DNA of 64,000 bases from Haloplanus sp. GDY1 (lineage in GTDB: Archaea > Halobacteriota > Halobacteria > Halobacteriales > Haloferacaceae). The stretch lies in the NCBI RefSeq assembly GCF_023703775.1, contig NZ_CP098514.1:2205998-2269997 (forward strand), in the 5' to 3' direction. This document shows positions 9,559 to 18,105 of the stretch, one piece after another. The number at the start of each line of letters is the position of its first letter. Positions within the stretch are counted from its first letter, which is position 1. A program made the position numbers and the translations under genes. The notes beneath the pieces were generated by a model. It made no database searches and was not told the DNA's origin. It saw only the letters and a list, made by a program, of their open reading frames with translations.

Positions 9559-10209
9559 GTGATCCCGCTGGTCCACGACTTCGACGGCGAGGTGGTGCTG
9601 GTGTTCGGCGGCGGCGCCGTCGGCGCCCGGAAGGCCCGACGCTTCGCTCGCGAGGCGCGGGTCGTCGTCCTCAGCCCCGCGTTCGCGGACGCCGACTTCG
9701 GCGGGAGCGAGTTCGTCCGCGCGGCACCCGGTCCCGAGGACGTGCCGGCGTGGCTCGACGCCGCCGACCCCGCGCTGGTCGTCGCCGCGACGGACGACGC
9801 GGCGCTCAACGCCGCCGTCGAGCGTCACGCCCGCGAGGCGGGCGTCCTCGTCAACCGCGCCGACCGGAGCGGCGACCGGGCGCGCGGCAGCGTCGTCGTC
9901 CCCGCCACCGTCGACGACGACCCGGTGCGCGTCGCGGTCACGACGGGGGGCACCAGCCCCGCGGTGAGCCGCCACCTGCGCCGGGAGCTGGCGGGCGTGA
10001 TCGAGGGAGCGGGACTGGTCGCGACGGTCGTCGCGGACCTGCGTGCCGACCTCAAGGATCGCGGCGTCGACCCGGAGCGGCGGCGGGCGGCGATCCGTGC
10101 CGCGGCGGCGGCTCCGTCGGTGTGGTCGGCGGCCGAGGGCGACGGCGACGAGGAGCGCGTCCGCACGGCCGCGCGGCGGGCGGTCGAGGACGCACTCGAC
10201 GGGCCGTGA
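9559..10209 (+). CDS. sirC: Precorrin-2 dehydrogenase (siroheme synthesis)
   Basis: A 216-residue NAD-dependent enzyme oxidising precorrin-2 to sirohydrochlorin. An N-terminal Rossmann fold is seen in VVLVFGGGAVGARKARRF. The CysG/Met8-like core includes VVAATDDAALNAAVERHA, VNRADRSGDRARGSVVVPA and the conserved TTGGTSPAVSRHLRREL. It lacks the methyltransferase half of bacterial CysG, which is supplied here by the separate cobA gene. It is convergent with the ferredoxin end of the - reductase operon. Its place beside cobA and a CbiX-type chelatase supports siroheme rather than cobalamin supply. Confidence 0.9.
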   Translation: MIPLVHDFDGEVVLVFGGGAVGARKARRFAREARVVVLSPAFADADFGGSEFVRAAPGPEDVPAWLDAADPALVVAATDDAALNAAVERHAREAGVLVNRADRSGDRARGSVVVPATVDDDPVRVAVTTGGTSPAVSRHLRRELAGVIEGAGLVATVVADLRADLKDRGVDPERRRAAIRAAAAAPSVWSAAEGDGDEERVRTAARRAVEDALDGP

Positions 10210-10237
10210 CGACCAGTCGACGCTCAGCGTGCCGCCA

Positions 10238-10573
10238 CTACCAGTCGACGCTCAGCGTTCCGTCACCCTCGGGGTCGGGCGCGACCTCCTCGTCGGTGCG
10301 GCGGTCGATCACGTGGATGACGCCCCGTCCCTTCTTGGCCGGGCAGACCTCCGCGGCGCGGACGTTGTGCGAGAGGTCGTCCGCTCCGACGTAGTAGGAC
10401 CGCGGGCGCGCCAGCCCGGTGTCGAGGTCGAGATCCCAGTTGTCCGACACCTCGGCGCACTTCCCGGTGCCGATGCATTTGTTCGCCTCGAAGATGATCT
10501 TGTAGGGCTTCTCGTCGACCGGCGGCGCGTCGGCGTCGCCGACGTCGCTCGGCCGGATGGGGTCCTCGCTCAT
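10238..10573 (-). CDS. Ferredoxin, three-cysteine (3Fe-4S-like) type
   Basis: A 111-residue ferredoxin. The cluster motif is NKCIGTGKCAEV followed by AEVCPAKKG. The second cysteine of the normal C-x2-C-x2-C-xn-CP pattern is replaced by Thr, so three ligands remain. That suggests a 3Fe-4S cluster, or a 4Fe-4S with a labile site. It is the last gene of the reductase operon, 28 bp after the TrpD-like gene, and is a plausible electron donor to the siroheme reductase. The N-terminus is acidic, as in halophilic ferredoxins. Confidence 0.85.
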   Translation of the reverse strand: MSEDPIRPSDVGDADAPPVDEKPYKIIFEANKCIGTGKCAEVSDNWDLDLDTGLARPRSYYVGADDLSHNVRAAEVCPAKKGRGVIHVIDRRTDEEVAPDPEGDGTLSVDW

Positions 10574-10601
10574 GGCGGTCGTTGGTCGCTGAGGGAGATA
10601 C

Positions 10602-11648
10602 TCAGAACCCCCGAAGGTCGTCGAGGACGGCCGCGGCGGACCCGTCGTCGATGGCCGACCGGGCGGCGTCGAGGCCGGCGTCGAGGCTGTCGGCGTCGCC
10701 GCCGGCGTAGATCCGGACGGCGGCGTTCAGCGCGACGGCGTCGTACCAGTGGTCGGTCCTGTCGCCCGCGACCACCTCGCGGGTGAGGCGGGCGCTGTCC
10801 GCGGCGACGTCCTCGACGCCCAAGTCCTCGGTTTCGAAGTCCATGCCGTACTCGGCGGTCTCGATCTCGTAATCCTCGAACTCGCCGTCGGCCGACCAGT
10901 CGGCGACCTTCGTGTAGCCGGGCCGGATGTCGTCGTACCCCTCCATCCCCTGGAACATGATGACGCGATCCAGGTCGTGGAACGTGCTCTCGTCGAACGT
11001 CTCGACCACCTTCTTCGCGAAGGCGAGGTGGTAGAAGGAGCCGAGGTGGACGCTCGCGCCCGCGGGGTTGGCGAGCGTCTCGACGGTGTTGACGAAGGTG
11101 CGCACGCCCATCCGGTCCCGGCGGTCGAACAGGTCGTGGACGGCGGGGTTGAAGGCCGGCTGGTAGTAGAAGCCGAAGCCCACCTCGTCGACCATCGCGG
11201 CGGAATCGCGGGGCGTCAGTTCGGTCGCGACGCCGAGTTCGTCGAGGACGTGCTTGTACGCGTCCTGCTTCTGCGTGGGGACGCGGTCGCCGGAGTGGGC
11301 GACCACGGGCGTCCCCGCGGCGGCGGCGACGACGCCGGCGGCGACGCCGAGGATGGCCGACCGGCCCTTGCCGTCGTAGTTGGCGCCGCAGTCGACCGGG
11401 TCGGCGTCCGGCGTCGCGTACTCGACGCGGTCGCACATCTCGTCGGTGAACGCGGCGAGTTCGGTCGGGGTGTTGTGTTTCCAGCGGTTGGCCAGCCAGA
11501 AGGCGCCGAGCGTCGTCGGGTCGGGGTCGCCGTCGAGGATGCGACGCATCGCCTCGCCCGCCTGCCGGCGGGTCATGTCTTCCGCCGATTTGGTCCCCGA
11601 CCCCACCACCTCGGTCATCAGGCGCTTGAGCGGCCACGACTCAGTCAC
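10602..11648 (-). CDS. Anthranilate phosphoribosyltransferase-like protein (TrpD2 type)
   Basis: A 348-residue member of the nucleoside phosphorylase/TrpD fold. N-terminal helices (RRQAGEAMRRILDGDPDP) are followed by the glycine-rich region (ILGVAAGVVAAAAGTPVVAH) where TrpD would bind PRPP. The usual GTGGD signature is absent; the equivalent position reads CGANYDGKGRS. Genuine TrpD activity is therefore doubtful. The gene overlaps cobA by 8 bp inside a siroheme and nitrite/sulfite reductase operon, far from any trp gene, so a role linked to that pathway is more likely. Confidence 0.8.
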   Translation of the reverse strand: MTESWPLKRLMTEVVGSGTKSAEDMTRRQAGEAMRRILDGDPDPTTLGAFWLANRWKHNTPTELAAFTDEMCDRVEYATPDADPVDCGANYDGKGRSAILGVAAGVVAAAAGTPVVAHSGDRVPTQKQDAYKHVLDELGVATELTPRDSAAMVDEVGFGFYYQPAFNPAVHDLFDRRDRMGVRTFVNTVETLANPAGASVHLGSFYHLAFAKKVVETFDESTFHDLDRVIMFQGMEGYDDIRPGYTKVADWSADGEFEDYEIETAEYGMDFETEDLGVEDVAADSARLTREVVAGDRTDHWYDAVALNAAVRIYAGGDADSLDAGLDAARSAIDDGSAAAVLDDLRGF

Positions 11649-12483
11649 TGTCGGTCACCTCCACGACCCGCTCGCCGGGGACGGCGAGGGGGGTCCCCTC
11701 GGCCACCGCGTCGCCGCCGCCGAGGCAGTGCGCGACCGTCTCGCGGACGTCCACCACGTCGCCGACGACGGTGACGGCGGGGGGTTCGACCGCCGCCTCC
11801 TCGGCCCGGGAGACGATGGAGTCGAGCGTCCCCGTGACCACCCGCTCGTCGTCGAGGGTGGCACGCTCGACCATCGCGACGGGCGTGTCGGCGTCGACGC
11901 CGCCCGCCCGGAGCGCCGCCACGTTGTCGGGCAGGCGCCCCACGCCCATCAGGATCACCAGCGTCCCGCCGGCGGCGACGAGGGAAGACAGGGCGTCCCA
12001 GTCGAGGGCGCTGTCGGCCTTGGTCGGGTCCTCGTGACCCGTCACGACCGCGAGCGTCGAGGCGTGGTCGCGGTGCGTCGGCGGGATGCCGGCGACGCCG
12101 GGGGCGGCGACGGCGCTCGTGATCCCGGGCACCACCTCGAAGGGGACGCCGTGGCTCGCGAGGTGTTCGGCCTCCTCGCCCCCGCGGGCGAAGATGGTCG
12201 GGTCGCCGCCCTTCAGGCGGACCACCTCGCGGCCCGCGGTCGCCTCGCGGACCAGGCGGTCGTTGATCTCCGCCTGTGGCGTCCGCTCGCCGTCGGCGCG
12301 CTTGCCGACGTTCTCGACCCGCGTCGGGTCGGGGATCGATTCGATCACGCCGTCGCCCACGAGCGAGTCGTGGAGGACGACGTCGGCCTCGTCGAGCAGG
12401 CGCCGGGCCTTCACGGTCATGAGTTCGGGATCACCCGGGCCGGCGCCGACGAGATACACCGTTCCGGTCGTCGTCGTGTTCAT
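11641..12483 (-). CDS. cobA: Uroporphyrinogen-III C-methyltransferase
   Basis: A 280-residue SAM-dependent tetrapyrrole methylase that makes precorrin-2 from uroporphyrinogen III. The N-terminus carries YLVGAGPGDPELMTVKA, with VRLKGGDPTIFARGGEEAEH, VVPGITSAVAAPGVAGIPPT and VILMGVGRLPDN, all landmarks of SUMT enzymes. The ATG at 12483 is chosen because it gives the family N-terminus and overlaps the preceding gene by 4 bp. The open frame further upstream is low-complexity shadow. It feeds SirC and the CbiX-type chelatase. Confidence 0.95.
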   Translation of the reverse strand: MNTTTTGTVYLVGAGPGDPELMTVKARRLLDEADVVLHDSLVGDGVIESIPDPTRVENVGKRADGERTPQAEINDRLVREATAGREVVRLKGGDPTIFARGGEEAEHLASHGVPFEVVPGITSAVAAPGVAGIPPTHRDHASTLAVVTGHEDPTKADSALDWDALSSLVAAGGTLVILMGVGRLPDNVAALRAGGVDADTPVAMVERATLDDERVVTGTLDSIVSRAEEAAVEPPAVTVVGDVVDVRETVAHCLGGGDAVAEGTPLAVPGERVVEVTDSD

Positions 12484-14000
12484 CTGTGAGTGGTCGTGTG
12501 GGTGCCGCCGGCGCGCCGGTAGCGGACCCGGTAGCGGTTGGCCGGATCGGTCAGGTCGCCCGGCGGCACGTCGGCGGCTGGCTGTTCTGGTGGCTGTTCC
12601 TCCGGCGGTTCGTCGACCAGCACCTCGCGGGCCGCGGCGACGAGGAAGGAACACGGCTCCCGGCAGGGGAGCGGCCCCTCGCCCCGGTCGACGGGGAGCG
12701 CGTCCCCCGCGCGCTCGTCCCACTCGCGGCGCTTGGCGCAGTTGCCACAGACCGCCTCGGTCACGTCGATCAGTTGCTCGCGGGAGAGGTTCGAGACGCG
12801 CTCGTAGATGCCCGTCTGTCTGGCGGCCACCTCGCGGTAGGGGACGGGGTCGGCGTCGTCGGCCCACTCCTCGACGGCGGCGGGGTACACCGCGGCGACG
12901 GCGCGCAGGAGTTCCCGGCCGTCGAGGTCCGACAGGACCCACCCGGTCGGCAGCGAGCGCTCGCCCGCGAAGGGGCGGTAGCGGCCGTCGTCGTCGCTGC
13001 GGACGAACCCGCGGAACGAGGCGGGGTCGCGCGCCGAGAGGTCGCTCCGGGGGACCCCGCGGTCGCTCCGGTGGCGGAGTTCGTAGGCCCCGTCGGCGAC
13101 GACGAGGAGGTCGCCCCACTCACGGGTCCGGCGACCGTCGGTCGCGGGCGCGGCGTCCACCCACGACAGGAAGGCCTCGCCGGCGTCGGGGCGGACGGGC
13201 GTCCCCGGGCCGGCGGCCCCGTCGACGTCGGCGCCCGCGTCCGCCGCGCGCTCGAGGAGCACCTCGGGCATGAGCGGGTCGGTGCCCACCGCGGAGGTGT
13301 ACCAGATCCGGCGGCCCTCGACCTCGCCGGGGACGGGGTAGCCCGCCCGCGGGTCGTCCGTGATGCCGAGGAGTTCCGGAATCTCGTCCTGGGTGTGGAA
13401 GCCGTCGGCGATGAAGAGGGGGACGACCGCGACGTCGTCGGCGTCGAACCGGTCGAGGACGTCGTCGACGTAGGGCTCCTCGTCCATGAACAGGGCGCCG
13501 ACCTCCGCGAAGTCGGTCGTCCCGCGCAGGGCGTCGACGTGGTCGTAGATGGCGTCGGCGCTGTTGGGGTTGCGCTCGGTGCCGTGGCCGACCACCGCGA
13601 GCGCCGCCGACGCCTCGTCGACGTCGTCGCCGAGGTAGCGACGGGCGCGTTCGGCCACCACCTCGGTCATCGCGGGGTGGGTGCCGACGGGGTCGGTGTA
13701 GACCACCTCGGGTTCCGCCTCGGTGCCCGTCACGTCGGCGACGCCGAGGCCGAACTCCCGGGGGAGCACCCCGTCGACGAAGTAGCCCTCGCTCACGAAC
13801 AGCGGCACGACGTACGCCACGTCGGCGTCGACCGTCCGCATCGCGGACCGGAAGGAGGGCGCCTCCTTCCAGAAGGCCTCGCGCACCTGCTCGAAGCAGC
13901 CGCGCTCGCGGATGGCGTCGGCGTGGGCGTACGTCGGCGTCGCGGAGTCCGGATTCCGGTGGGAGCCGTGTGCCGCGACGATCAGCGCCTGGTCGGTCAT
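12480..14000 (-). CDS. cbiX: CbiX-type sirohydrochlorin chelatase fused to an Fe-S (DR2241-like) domain
   Basis: A 506-residue protein. The N-terminal half has two tandem CbiX-like chelatase units: LIVAAHGSHRNPDSATPTYA with EAPSF and VPLFVSEGYF, then LAVVGHGTERNPNSADAIYD with VPLFIADGFHT. These insert iron (or cobalt) into sirohydrochlorin. The C-terminal 220 residues contain the cysteine set VCGNCAKRR and PCREPCSFL, as in the DR2241-type 4Fe-4S binding domain. The gene overlaps both neighbours by 4 bp. With sirC and cobA it completes siroheme synthesis from uroporphyrinogen III. Confidence 0.9.
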   Translation of the reverse strand: MTDQALIVAAHGSHRNPDSATPTYAHADAIRERGCFEQVREAFWKEAPSFRSAMRTVDADVAYVVPLFVSEGYFVDGVLPREFGLGVADVTGTEAEPEVVYTDPVGTHPAMTEVVAERARRYLGDDVDEASAALAVVGHGTERNPNSADAIYDHVDALRGTTDFAEVGALFMDEEPYVDDVLDRFDADDVAVVPLFIADGFHTQDEIPELLGITDDPRAGYPVPGEVEGRRIWYTSAVGTDPLMPEVLLERAADAGADVDGAAGPGTPVRPDAGEAFLSWVDAAPATDGRRTREWGDLLVVADGAYELRHRSDRGVPRSDLSARDPASFRGFVRSDDDGRYRPFAGERSLPTGWVLSDLDGRELLRAVAAVYPAAVEEWADDADPVPYREVAARQTGIYERVSNLSREQLIDVTEAVCGNCAKRREWDERAGDALPVDRGEGPLPCREPCSFLVAAAREVLVDEPPEEQPPEQPAADVPPGDLTDPANRYRVRYRRAGGTHTTTHR

Positions 14001-14278
14001 TCGTCGTTCGCGTCCACTCGGTCCGCGGCCTTGTGTAGTTCGGTCGCGAGGGTGCGCGCCTCCGCGGCCGAGAGCGTCACGCGGTCGGCGTGGGCCGGGA
14101 CCGACTCCAGTTGGGTGTTGTCGAGTTCGAGGTCGAGCGAGATCTCCTCGGGGTCCTCGCGGGCCGTCCGCACGTTCAGCGTGGCGAAGGCCTCCTCCTC
14201 GAAGCCGTGCCCCTCGACCCGGGCGTCGAGCAGGTCGAACGTCGTGAAGGCGTTGACCTTCAGCACGCGGTCGGCCAT
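13997..14278 (-). CDS. Small protein of the siroheme reductase operon (DUF6360-like)
   Basis: A 93-residue acidic alpha/beta protein without cysteines (FTTFDLLDARVEGHGFEEEA, SLDLELDNTQLESVPAHADRVTLS). It sits between the reductase and the chelatase gene with a 4-bp overlap on one side and 1 bp on the other, so it is co-translated with them. From memory it resembles the haloarchaeal family named DUF6360; I could not confirm this. A role in reductase maturation or regulation is inferred only from position. Confidence 0.75.
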   Translation of the reverse strand: MADRVLKVNAFTTFDLLDARVEGHGFEEEAFATLNVRTAREDPEEISLDLELDNTQLESVPAHADRVTLSAAEARTLATELHKAADRVDANDE

Positions 14279-14279
14279 C

Positions 14280-16058
14280 TCAGTCGTCCGAGGGGAGCGG
14301 TTCGCCGCGACCGTCCGTCGGCGCGGGCGAGGCGTTCATGTCGGTGTCCTCGGCGTAGGGGTACCACGTCATCTTCGTGTTCCCGAGGTAGGGGTCCTCG
14401 TAGCTCGTCTCCTCGGCGTCGGCGAGGGCGGCGAGTTCGTCCTCGTCCCTGTCGGCGACGAACTCGCGGAAGGACTCCTCGGGGCCCGCACGCTCCGCCT
14501 CGTAGGTTTCGAGCAGGTTCTCGACGTACCCGGGCACCTCGTCGGCGGGCACGCGCATCTTCACCCAGTCGGCGAACTTCGGGTTCTCGCCGAGGCCGCC
14601 GCCCAGACCCACGTCGAACGCCTCCACGGCGTCGCCGTCCTTCCGGGTCTTCATGCCTCGGAGGCTGATGTCGGCGATCTGTGGCTGGGCACAGGAGGCG
14701 GTACACCCCGAGAGGTGGATGTGGAAGTCCTCGACGCCCTCGGGGACGGGCACGTTGTCCCGGAGCCAGCGCCCGTAGCGGACCATCCGGTTTTTCGTCT
14801 CGACGATGGAGAGCGAGCAGTACTCGGTGCCCGTACACGCGATGGAGCCACGCATGAACGGATGGGGGTCCGGCGAGTGTTCCTCCAGCAGACCCTCGTC
14901 GAGGAAGTCGTCGAGGTCCTCGTCGGCGATGTCGCCGACGATGACGTTCTGGCGCTGGGTCAGGCCGATCATCTCGGAGCCGTACGCCTCGGCCAGGTCC
15001 GCGAGTTCGATCACGTCGTCGGCGCCCATGCGCCCGACGAGGACCGAGAGGCCGACGAAGTTCTGCCCGTCGTCCTGGTCGTGGACGCCGATGTAGTCGC
15101 CCGGCGAGTCCGAACGGCCGGCGTTGTAGTCGTACTCGTCGCGGAGTCCCTCGCCGGCGGTCGGGAGTTCGTAGTCGACGTACTCGTCCTGCAGCACCGA
15201 ACGGACCTTCTCGGGGCCCCACTCGTCGACGAGGAACTTGATGCGGGCGTTGAAGCGATCCTCGCGGTCGCCGTAGTCGCGGAAGAGCGCGGAGAGACCG
15301 GCGGCCACGTCGGCCGCGTTCTCGGGACGGCAGAAGACGTCGATGTCGCGGGCGAAGCGGGGTTCCTTGCGGGCGAGGCCGCCGCCGACGTTGACGTTGA
15401 AGCCGGCGACCTCCTCCCCCTCGATCTCCTTGACCGCGGGCTCGAAGGCGAGGTCGTTGATGTCGCCCTGGCCGGCGCCGCGGCGGTCGCCGGTCACGGC
15501 GACCTTCCACTTCCGGGGCAGGTTGGCGTAGAGGTCGTTGCCCTTGAACGTCTCGTGGAGTTCCTGCACCACGGGCCAGACGTCGATGAGTTCCTCGGCG
15601 TCGCGGCCGGCGACGGGCGAGCCGACGATGTTGCGCCAGGAGTCGCCACACGCCTGAATCGTGGACAGCCCCACGGATTCGAGTGCGTCGAATATCTCCG
15701 GAATGTCCTCGACTTTGATCCAGTGGAGCTGGATCGACTGCCGGGTCGTGAAGTCGGCGTAGGCCTCGCCGAACTCGGGGTTGTCGACCGGGCCGGTGGC
15801 GTACTCCCGGGCCACCTCGCCGACGGTCCGGAGCTGTTCGGGCGTCATCCGGCCCATCGGCGTCCCGATGCGCATCATGAAGTAGCTCTCCTGCCCCTTC
15901 CGCTGGTGATACAGCCCCCACCACTTGAACCGCTCGAACCACGCGTCGTGTTCGTCCTCCGGGATGGCGTCCCACCCCTCCTCCGCGAATCGGAGGAGGT
16001 GGTCGCGGATCTCCATCCCGTAGATTTCGTCTTTCCAGCTCTCGACCTTGGACGGCAT
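14280..16058 (-). CDS. Ferredoxin-dependent nitrite (or sulfite) reductase
   Basis: A 592-residue siroheme and 4Fe-4S enzyme that reduces nitrite to ammonia or sulfite to sulfide. The cluster and siroheme ligands are in ACTGTEYCSLSIVETK and HLSGCTASCAQPQIADISL. Two ferrodoxin-like half-domains are visible (TRQSIQLHWIKVEDIPEI; LTQRQNVIVGDI). The SCxQxQIADI sequence after the second Cys pair leans toward nitrite reductase, but sulfite reductase cannot be excluded, and no nitrate reductase gene is in the window. It is the first gene of the operon with the siroheme enzymes and a ferredoxin. The TATA-like box is at 16081-16087. Confidence 0.9.
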   Translation of the reverse strand: MPSKVESWKDEIYGMEIRDHLLRFAEEGWDAIPEDEHDAWFERFKWWGLYHQRKGQESYFMMRIGTPMGRMTPEQLRTVGEVAREYATGPVDNPEFGEAYADFTTRQSIQLHWIKVEDIPEIFDALESVGLSTIQACGDSWRNIVGSPVAGRDAEELIDVWPVVQELHETFKGNDLYANLPRKWKVAVTGDRRGAGQGDINDLAFEPAVKEIEGEEVAGFNVNVGGGLARKEPRFARDIDVFCRPENAADVAAGLSALFRDYGDREDRFNARIKFLVDEWGPEKVRSVLQDEYVDYELPTAGEGLRDEYDYNAGRSDSPGDYIGVHDQDDGQNFVGLSVLVGRMGADDVIELADLAEAYGSEMIGLTQRQNVIVGDIADEDLDDFLDEGLLEEHSPDPHPFMRGSIACTGTEYCSLSIVETKNRMVRYGRWLRDNVPVPEGVEDFHIHLSGCTASCAQPQIADISLRGMKTRKDGDAVEAFDVGLGGGLGENPKFADWVKMRVPADEVPGYVENLLETYEAERAGPEESFREFVADRDEDELAALADAEETSYEDPYLGNTKMTWYPYAEDTDMNASPAPTDGRGEPLPSDD

Positions 16059-16080
16059 GGACAGCTAGAATACACGCGAA

Positions 16081-16087
16081 CATATAC
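16081..16087 (-). promoter_or_regulatory. TATA box of the nitrite/sulfite reductase operon
   Basis: On the - strand the site reads GTATATG, centred about 26 nt upstream of the reductase ATG at 16058. This predicts a leaderless or nearly leaderless operon transcript. Confidence 0.6.
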
Positions 16088-16169
16088 GGTCGGGCACGTC
16101 GTCAACCTTCCCCGGCTCTCCGGGGATGAGGAAACATTTGCCTCTATGTGTGAGACGCCCCGCGGCCCT

Positions 16170-16505
16170 TCAGGGCGGCGACGCCAGCCGGCGCCGTCGG
16201 TTCGGCACGTGGACGCTCTCGGGGACGACCGACCGGAATTCGTCGGTCTCGGGATCGACGCGGCCGAGGGTGAGCCACTCGGTGACACCGCTCTCGCCGC
16301 ACTGGATGCACTGGCCGGCGATGCGGGCCTCCACGTCCGCCCCGTCGGCGGCCACCTCGACGAACCCCTCCGCGAGGAAGTCCGCGAGCCGGCACCCGCA
16401 GAAATCGTGTCGTGCGAGCCGCCAGAGGTTGCTGACGTTCACCTCGCGGGAGTCGTTGACGCTGACCCAGGCCCCGTCGTCGAGTTGGTGAACGGCGGTG
16501 GTCAT
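16170..16505 (-). CDS. Small zinc-binding protein of unknown function
   Basis: A 111-residue protein. A Cys pair in HDFCGCRLADFL and a second in AGQCIQCGESGVTEW could form one zinc site. Aromatic and acidic residues surround a predicted beta-rich middle. The gene is upstream of the reductase operon on the same strand, but a 111-bp gap containing the operon's TATA box separates them, so it is probably transcribed apart. No family recognised with certainty. Confidence 0.65.
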   Translation of the reverse strand: MTTAVHQLDDGAWVSVNDSREVNVSNLWRLARHDFCGCRLADFLAEGFVEVAADGADVEARIAGQCIQCGESGVTEWLTLGRVDPETDEFRSVVPESVHVPNRRRRLASPP

Positions 16506-16731
16506 GCTTCCCGCTTGACCGCCGAGGGCGGTAAGCCCGTCGGCGGCAGCGACGATTGCCGCTCGTCACGCACGAGAGTCGGGAGCGAGCGAGCGAAATC
16601 GCCCGACTGCGTCGTCCCGACGGCTCGATCCCCCGTCACGGATACCGGAAAGGACCGCCTCCATGCGGGAGAACGGGTAGCGATTACGGCCGAACACGGC
16701 CTTATGAGGGCGTGACGTCTACGGGGTTTCG

Positions 16732-16896
16732 ATGACCGAGAAAAGCGAGACCGTGATGGGGTCGGCGGAGGTCGACGCCGAGCGAGACGACGACGCCGAA
16801 GAGCGAACGCATCTCTCCGACGTCGAGGCCGGGGCGGGCTGTACGGAGATCTGGGAGCATCTGAGCGAGACGCGGGACGACGCGGAGCGGGACTGA
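16732..16896 (+). CDS. 54-residue haloarchaeal micro-protein
   Basis: A short gene reading MTEKSETVMGSAEVDAERDD and ending in WEHLSETRDDAERD. The middle HLSDVEAGAGCTEIWEHLS looks like a conserved module with one cysteine. The AT-rich CCTTATGAGG at 16699-16708 lies about 28 nt upstream and fits a TATA box for a leaderless message. Codon use is like the neighbours, with strong GC at third positions. It is convergent with the glycosyltransferase gene (4-bp gap). Function unknown. Confidence 0.65.
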   Translation: MTEKSETVMGSAEVDAERDDDAEERTHLSDVEAGAGCTEIWEHLSETRDDAERD

Positions 16897-16900
16897 ACGG

Positions 16901-18037
16901 CTACTTCTCCACGCGTTCGGCGGGCGAACGGCCGAGGAGTTCGGCCACGTGGCGCCGGATCGCGGCGTGAAACCGGTCGCTCGCGTAGCGGTCGCGGGGG
17001 AGCGTGGGTCGGGCGTCCGCCTCGATGGCCGCGGCGACGGTCGCCACCGCGTCGGCCGTGGAGTCGAACAGCCGGTCCGTGCGGTTCGCCAACACCTCCC
17101 GTTGCCCGCCGGCGTCGGGCGCGAACGCCACCATCCCCGCCGCGACGTACTCCGCGACGGCCATCCCGAAGTGTTCCCGTGGCTTGCAGTTGAGCCCGTA
17201 GCGGTGGGTTTCCAGCAACTCGTCGATCCGCTCGCGGGGCGCGTCGCGGTCCAGGTGGACGTACGGCCGGTCGGCGGCCGCGGCGGCGACCCGTCGGGCG
17301 TACTCGGCGTAGGCCGACGAGGACGACCCGGCCAGGTGGAGATGCAGGTCGTGTCCCCGCTCGCGGACGCCGTCGACGATCCGGATCGCCCGCAGCGGCC
17401 GCTTGTCGGGCGCCAGACGCCCCACCACGACGATCCCGCTCTCGCGTTCGGTCCACGGACGCGGATCCGGCGGCGGGTCGACCGGCGGGAACGTGACCGC
17501 GGGTCGGCGGCCGTAGACGGCCTCGACGGCGTCGGCCGTCCACGCGGAGTTGGCGAGGAGGCGGGCGTCGGCCGGGAGGCGTCGGTCCCCGAGGCCGGCC
17601 AGCCGGCTCCAGAGCGGGTTCAGGCGGCCCGCCGACCCGGCCGGCGCCGCCCGCCGGTTGAACTGCGGGTAGTGGACGTACTGCACGGAGGGAACCGGGA
17701 GGGCGAACTCGTTGGCGGTGCTGACGGCGGCGTCGAACCGGTCGGCGTGGCGGGCGAACAGGCGGTGAAGCAGGACGCTCCGCGGGGCCAGCGCCGGCCC
17801 CCAGCGTTCGGGGAGGGCGTCGAACGCCCGGCAGACGAGGGCCGTGCCCGGCGGACGGTAGACGGGGACGCGTGCGTCGGTGTCGAACAGCCGGTTCAGG
17901 TCCGCGAGCGACGACCGCGAGAGGGTGAGGAGGGTCACGTCGTGGACGGACTGGAGCGCCTCACAGACGTGGAGACAGACGGCGTCGGCGCCGCCGCGGC
18001 CGTCGAGCGTGTTGTGGAGGACCGCCACCCGCGCCAT
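16901..18037 (-). CDS. Glycosyltransferase family 4
   Basis: A 378-residue GT-B fold glycosyltransferase. The N-terminal half begins VAVLHNTLDGRGGADAVCLH with the GGA loop that contacts the acceptor. The C-terminal donor-binding half contains GIVVVGRLAPDKRPLRAIRI and the EX7E-type motif in EHFGMAVAEYVAAGM, followed by DAGGQREVL. It resembles ALG11/PimB-like mannosyltransferases, but donor and acceptor are unknown. It is divergent from the fused oxidoreductase gene (68-bp gap) at the start of the 16.9-24.4 kb cluster. Confidence 0.9.
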   Translation of the reverse strand: MARVAVLHNTLDGRGGADAVCLHVCEALQSVHDVTLLTLSRSSLADLNRLFDTDARVPVYRPPGTALVCRAFDALPERWGPALAPRSVLLHRLFARHADRFDAAVSTANEFALPVPSVQYVHYPQFNRRAAPAGSAGRLNPLWSRLAGLGDRRLPADARLLANSAWTADAVEAVYGRRPAVTFPPVDPPPDPRPWTERESGIVVVGRLAPDKRPLRAIRIVDGVRERGHDLHLHLAGSSSSAYAEYARRVAAAAADRPYVHLDRDAPRERIDELLETHRYGLNCKPREHFGMAVAEYVAAGMVAFAPDAGGQREVLANRTDRLFDSTADAVATVAAAIEADARPTLPRDRYASDRFHAAIRRHVAELLGRSPAERVEK

Positions 18038-18105
18038 GGCCGTCGTGGGGGGCGAACCGACTTAAGCGGCGGGAGGCTTTTCACGACCGCCGCCTGCCGA
18101 CGGGT

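Noticed and set aside
10602-11648. Calling this gene trpD
   Set aside because: The PRPP-binding GTGGD signature is absent and no other trp gene is nearby.
12486-16715. A very long + open frame (over 1400 codons) across the reductase operon
   Set aside because: It is the mirror of real - genes with strong family motifs. High third-position GC on - keeps the opposite frame open; its peptide is Arg/Val/Gly-rich without domains.
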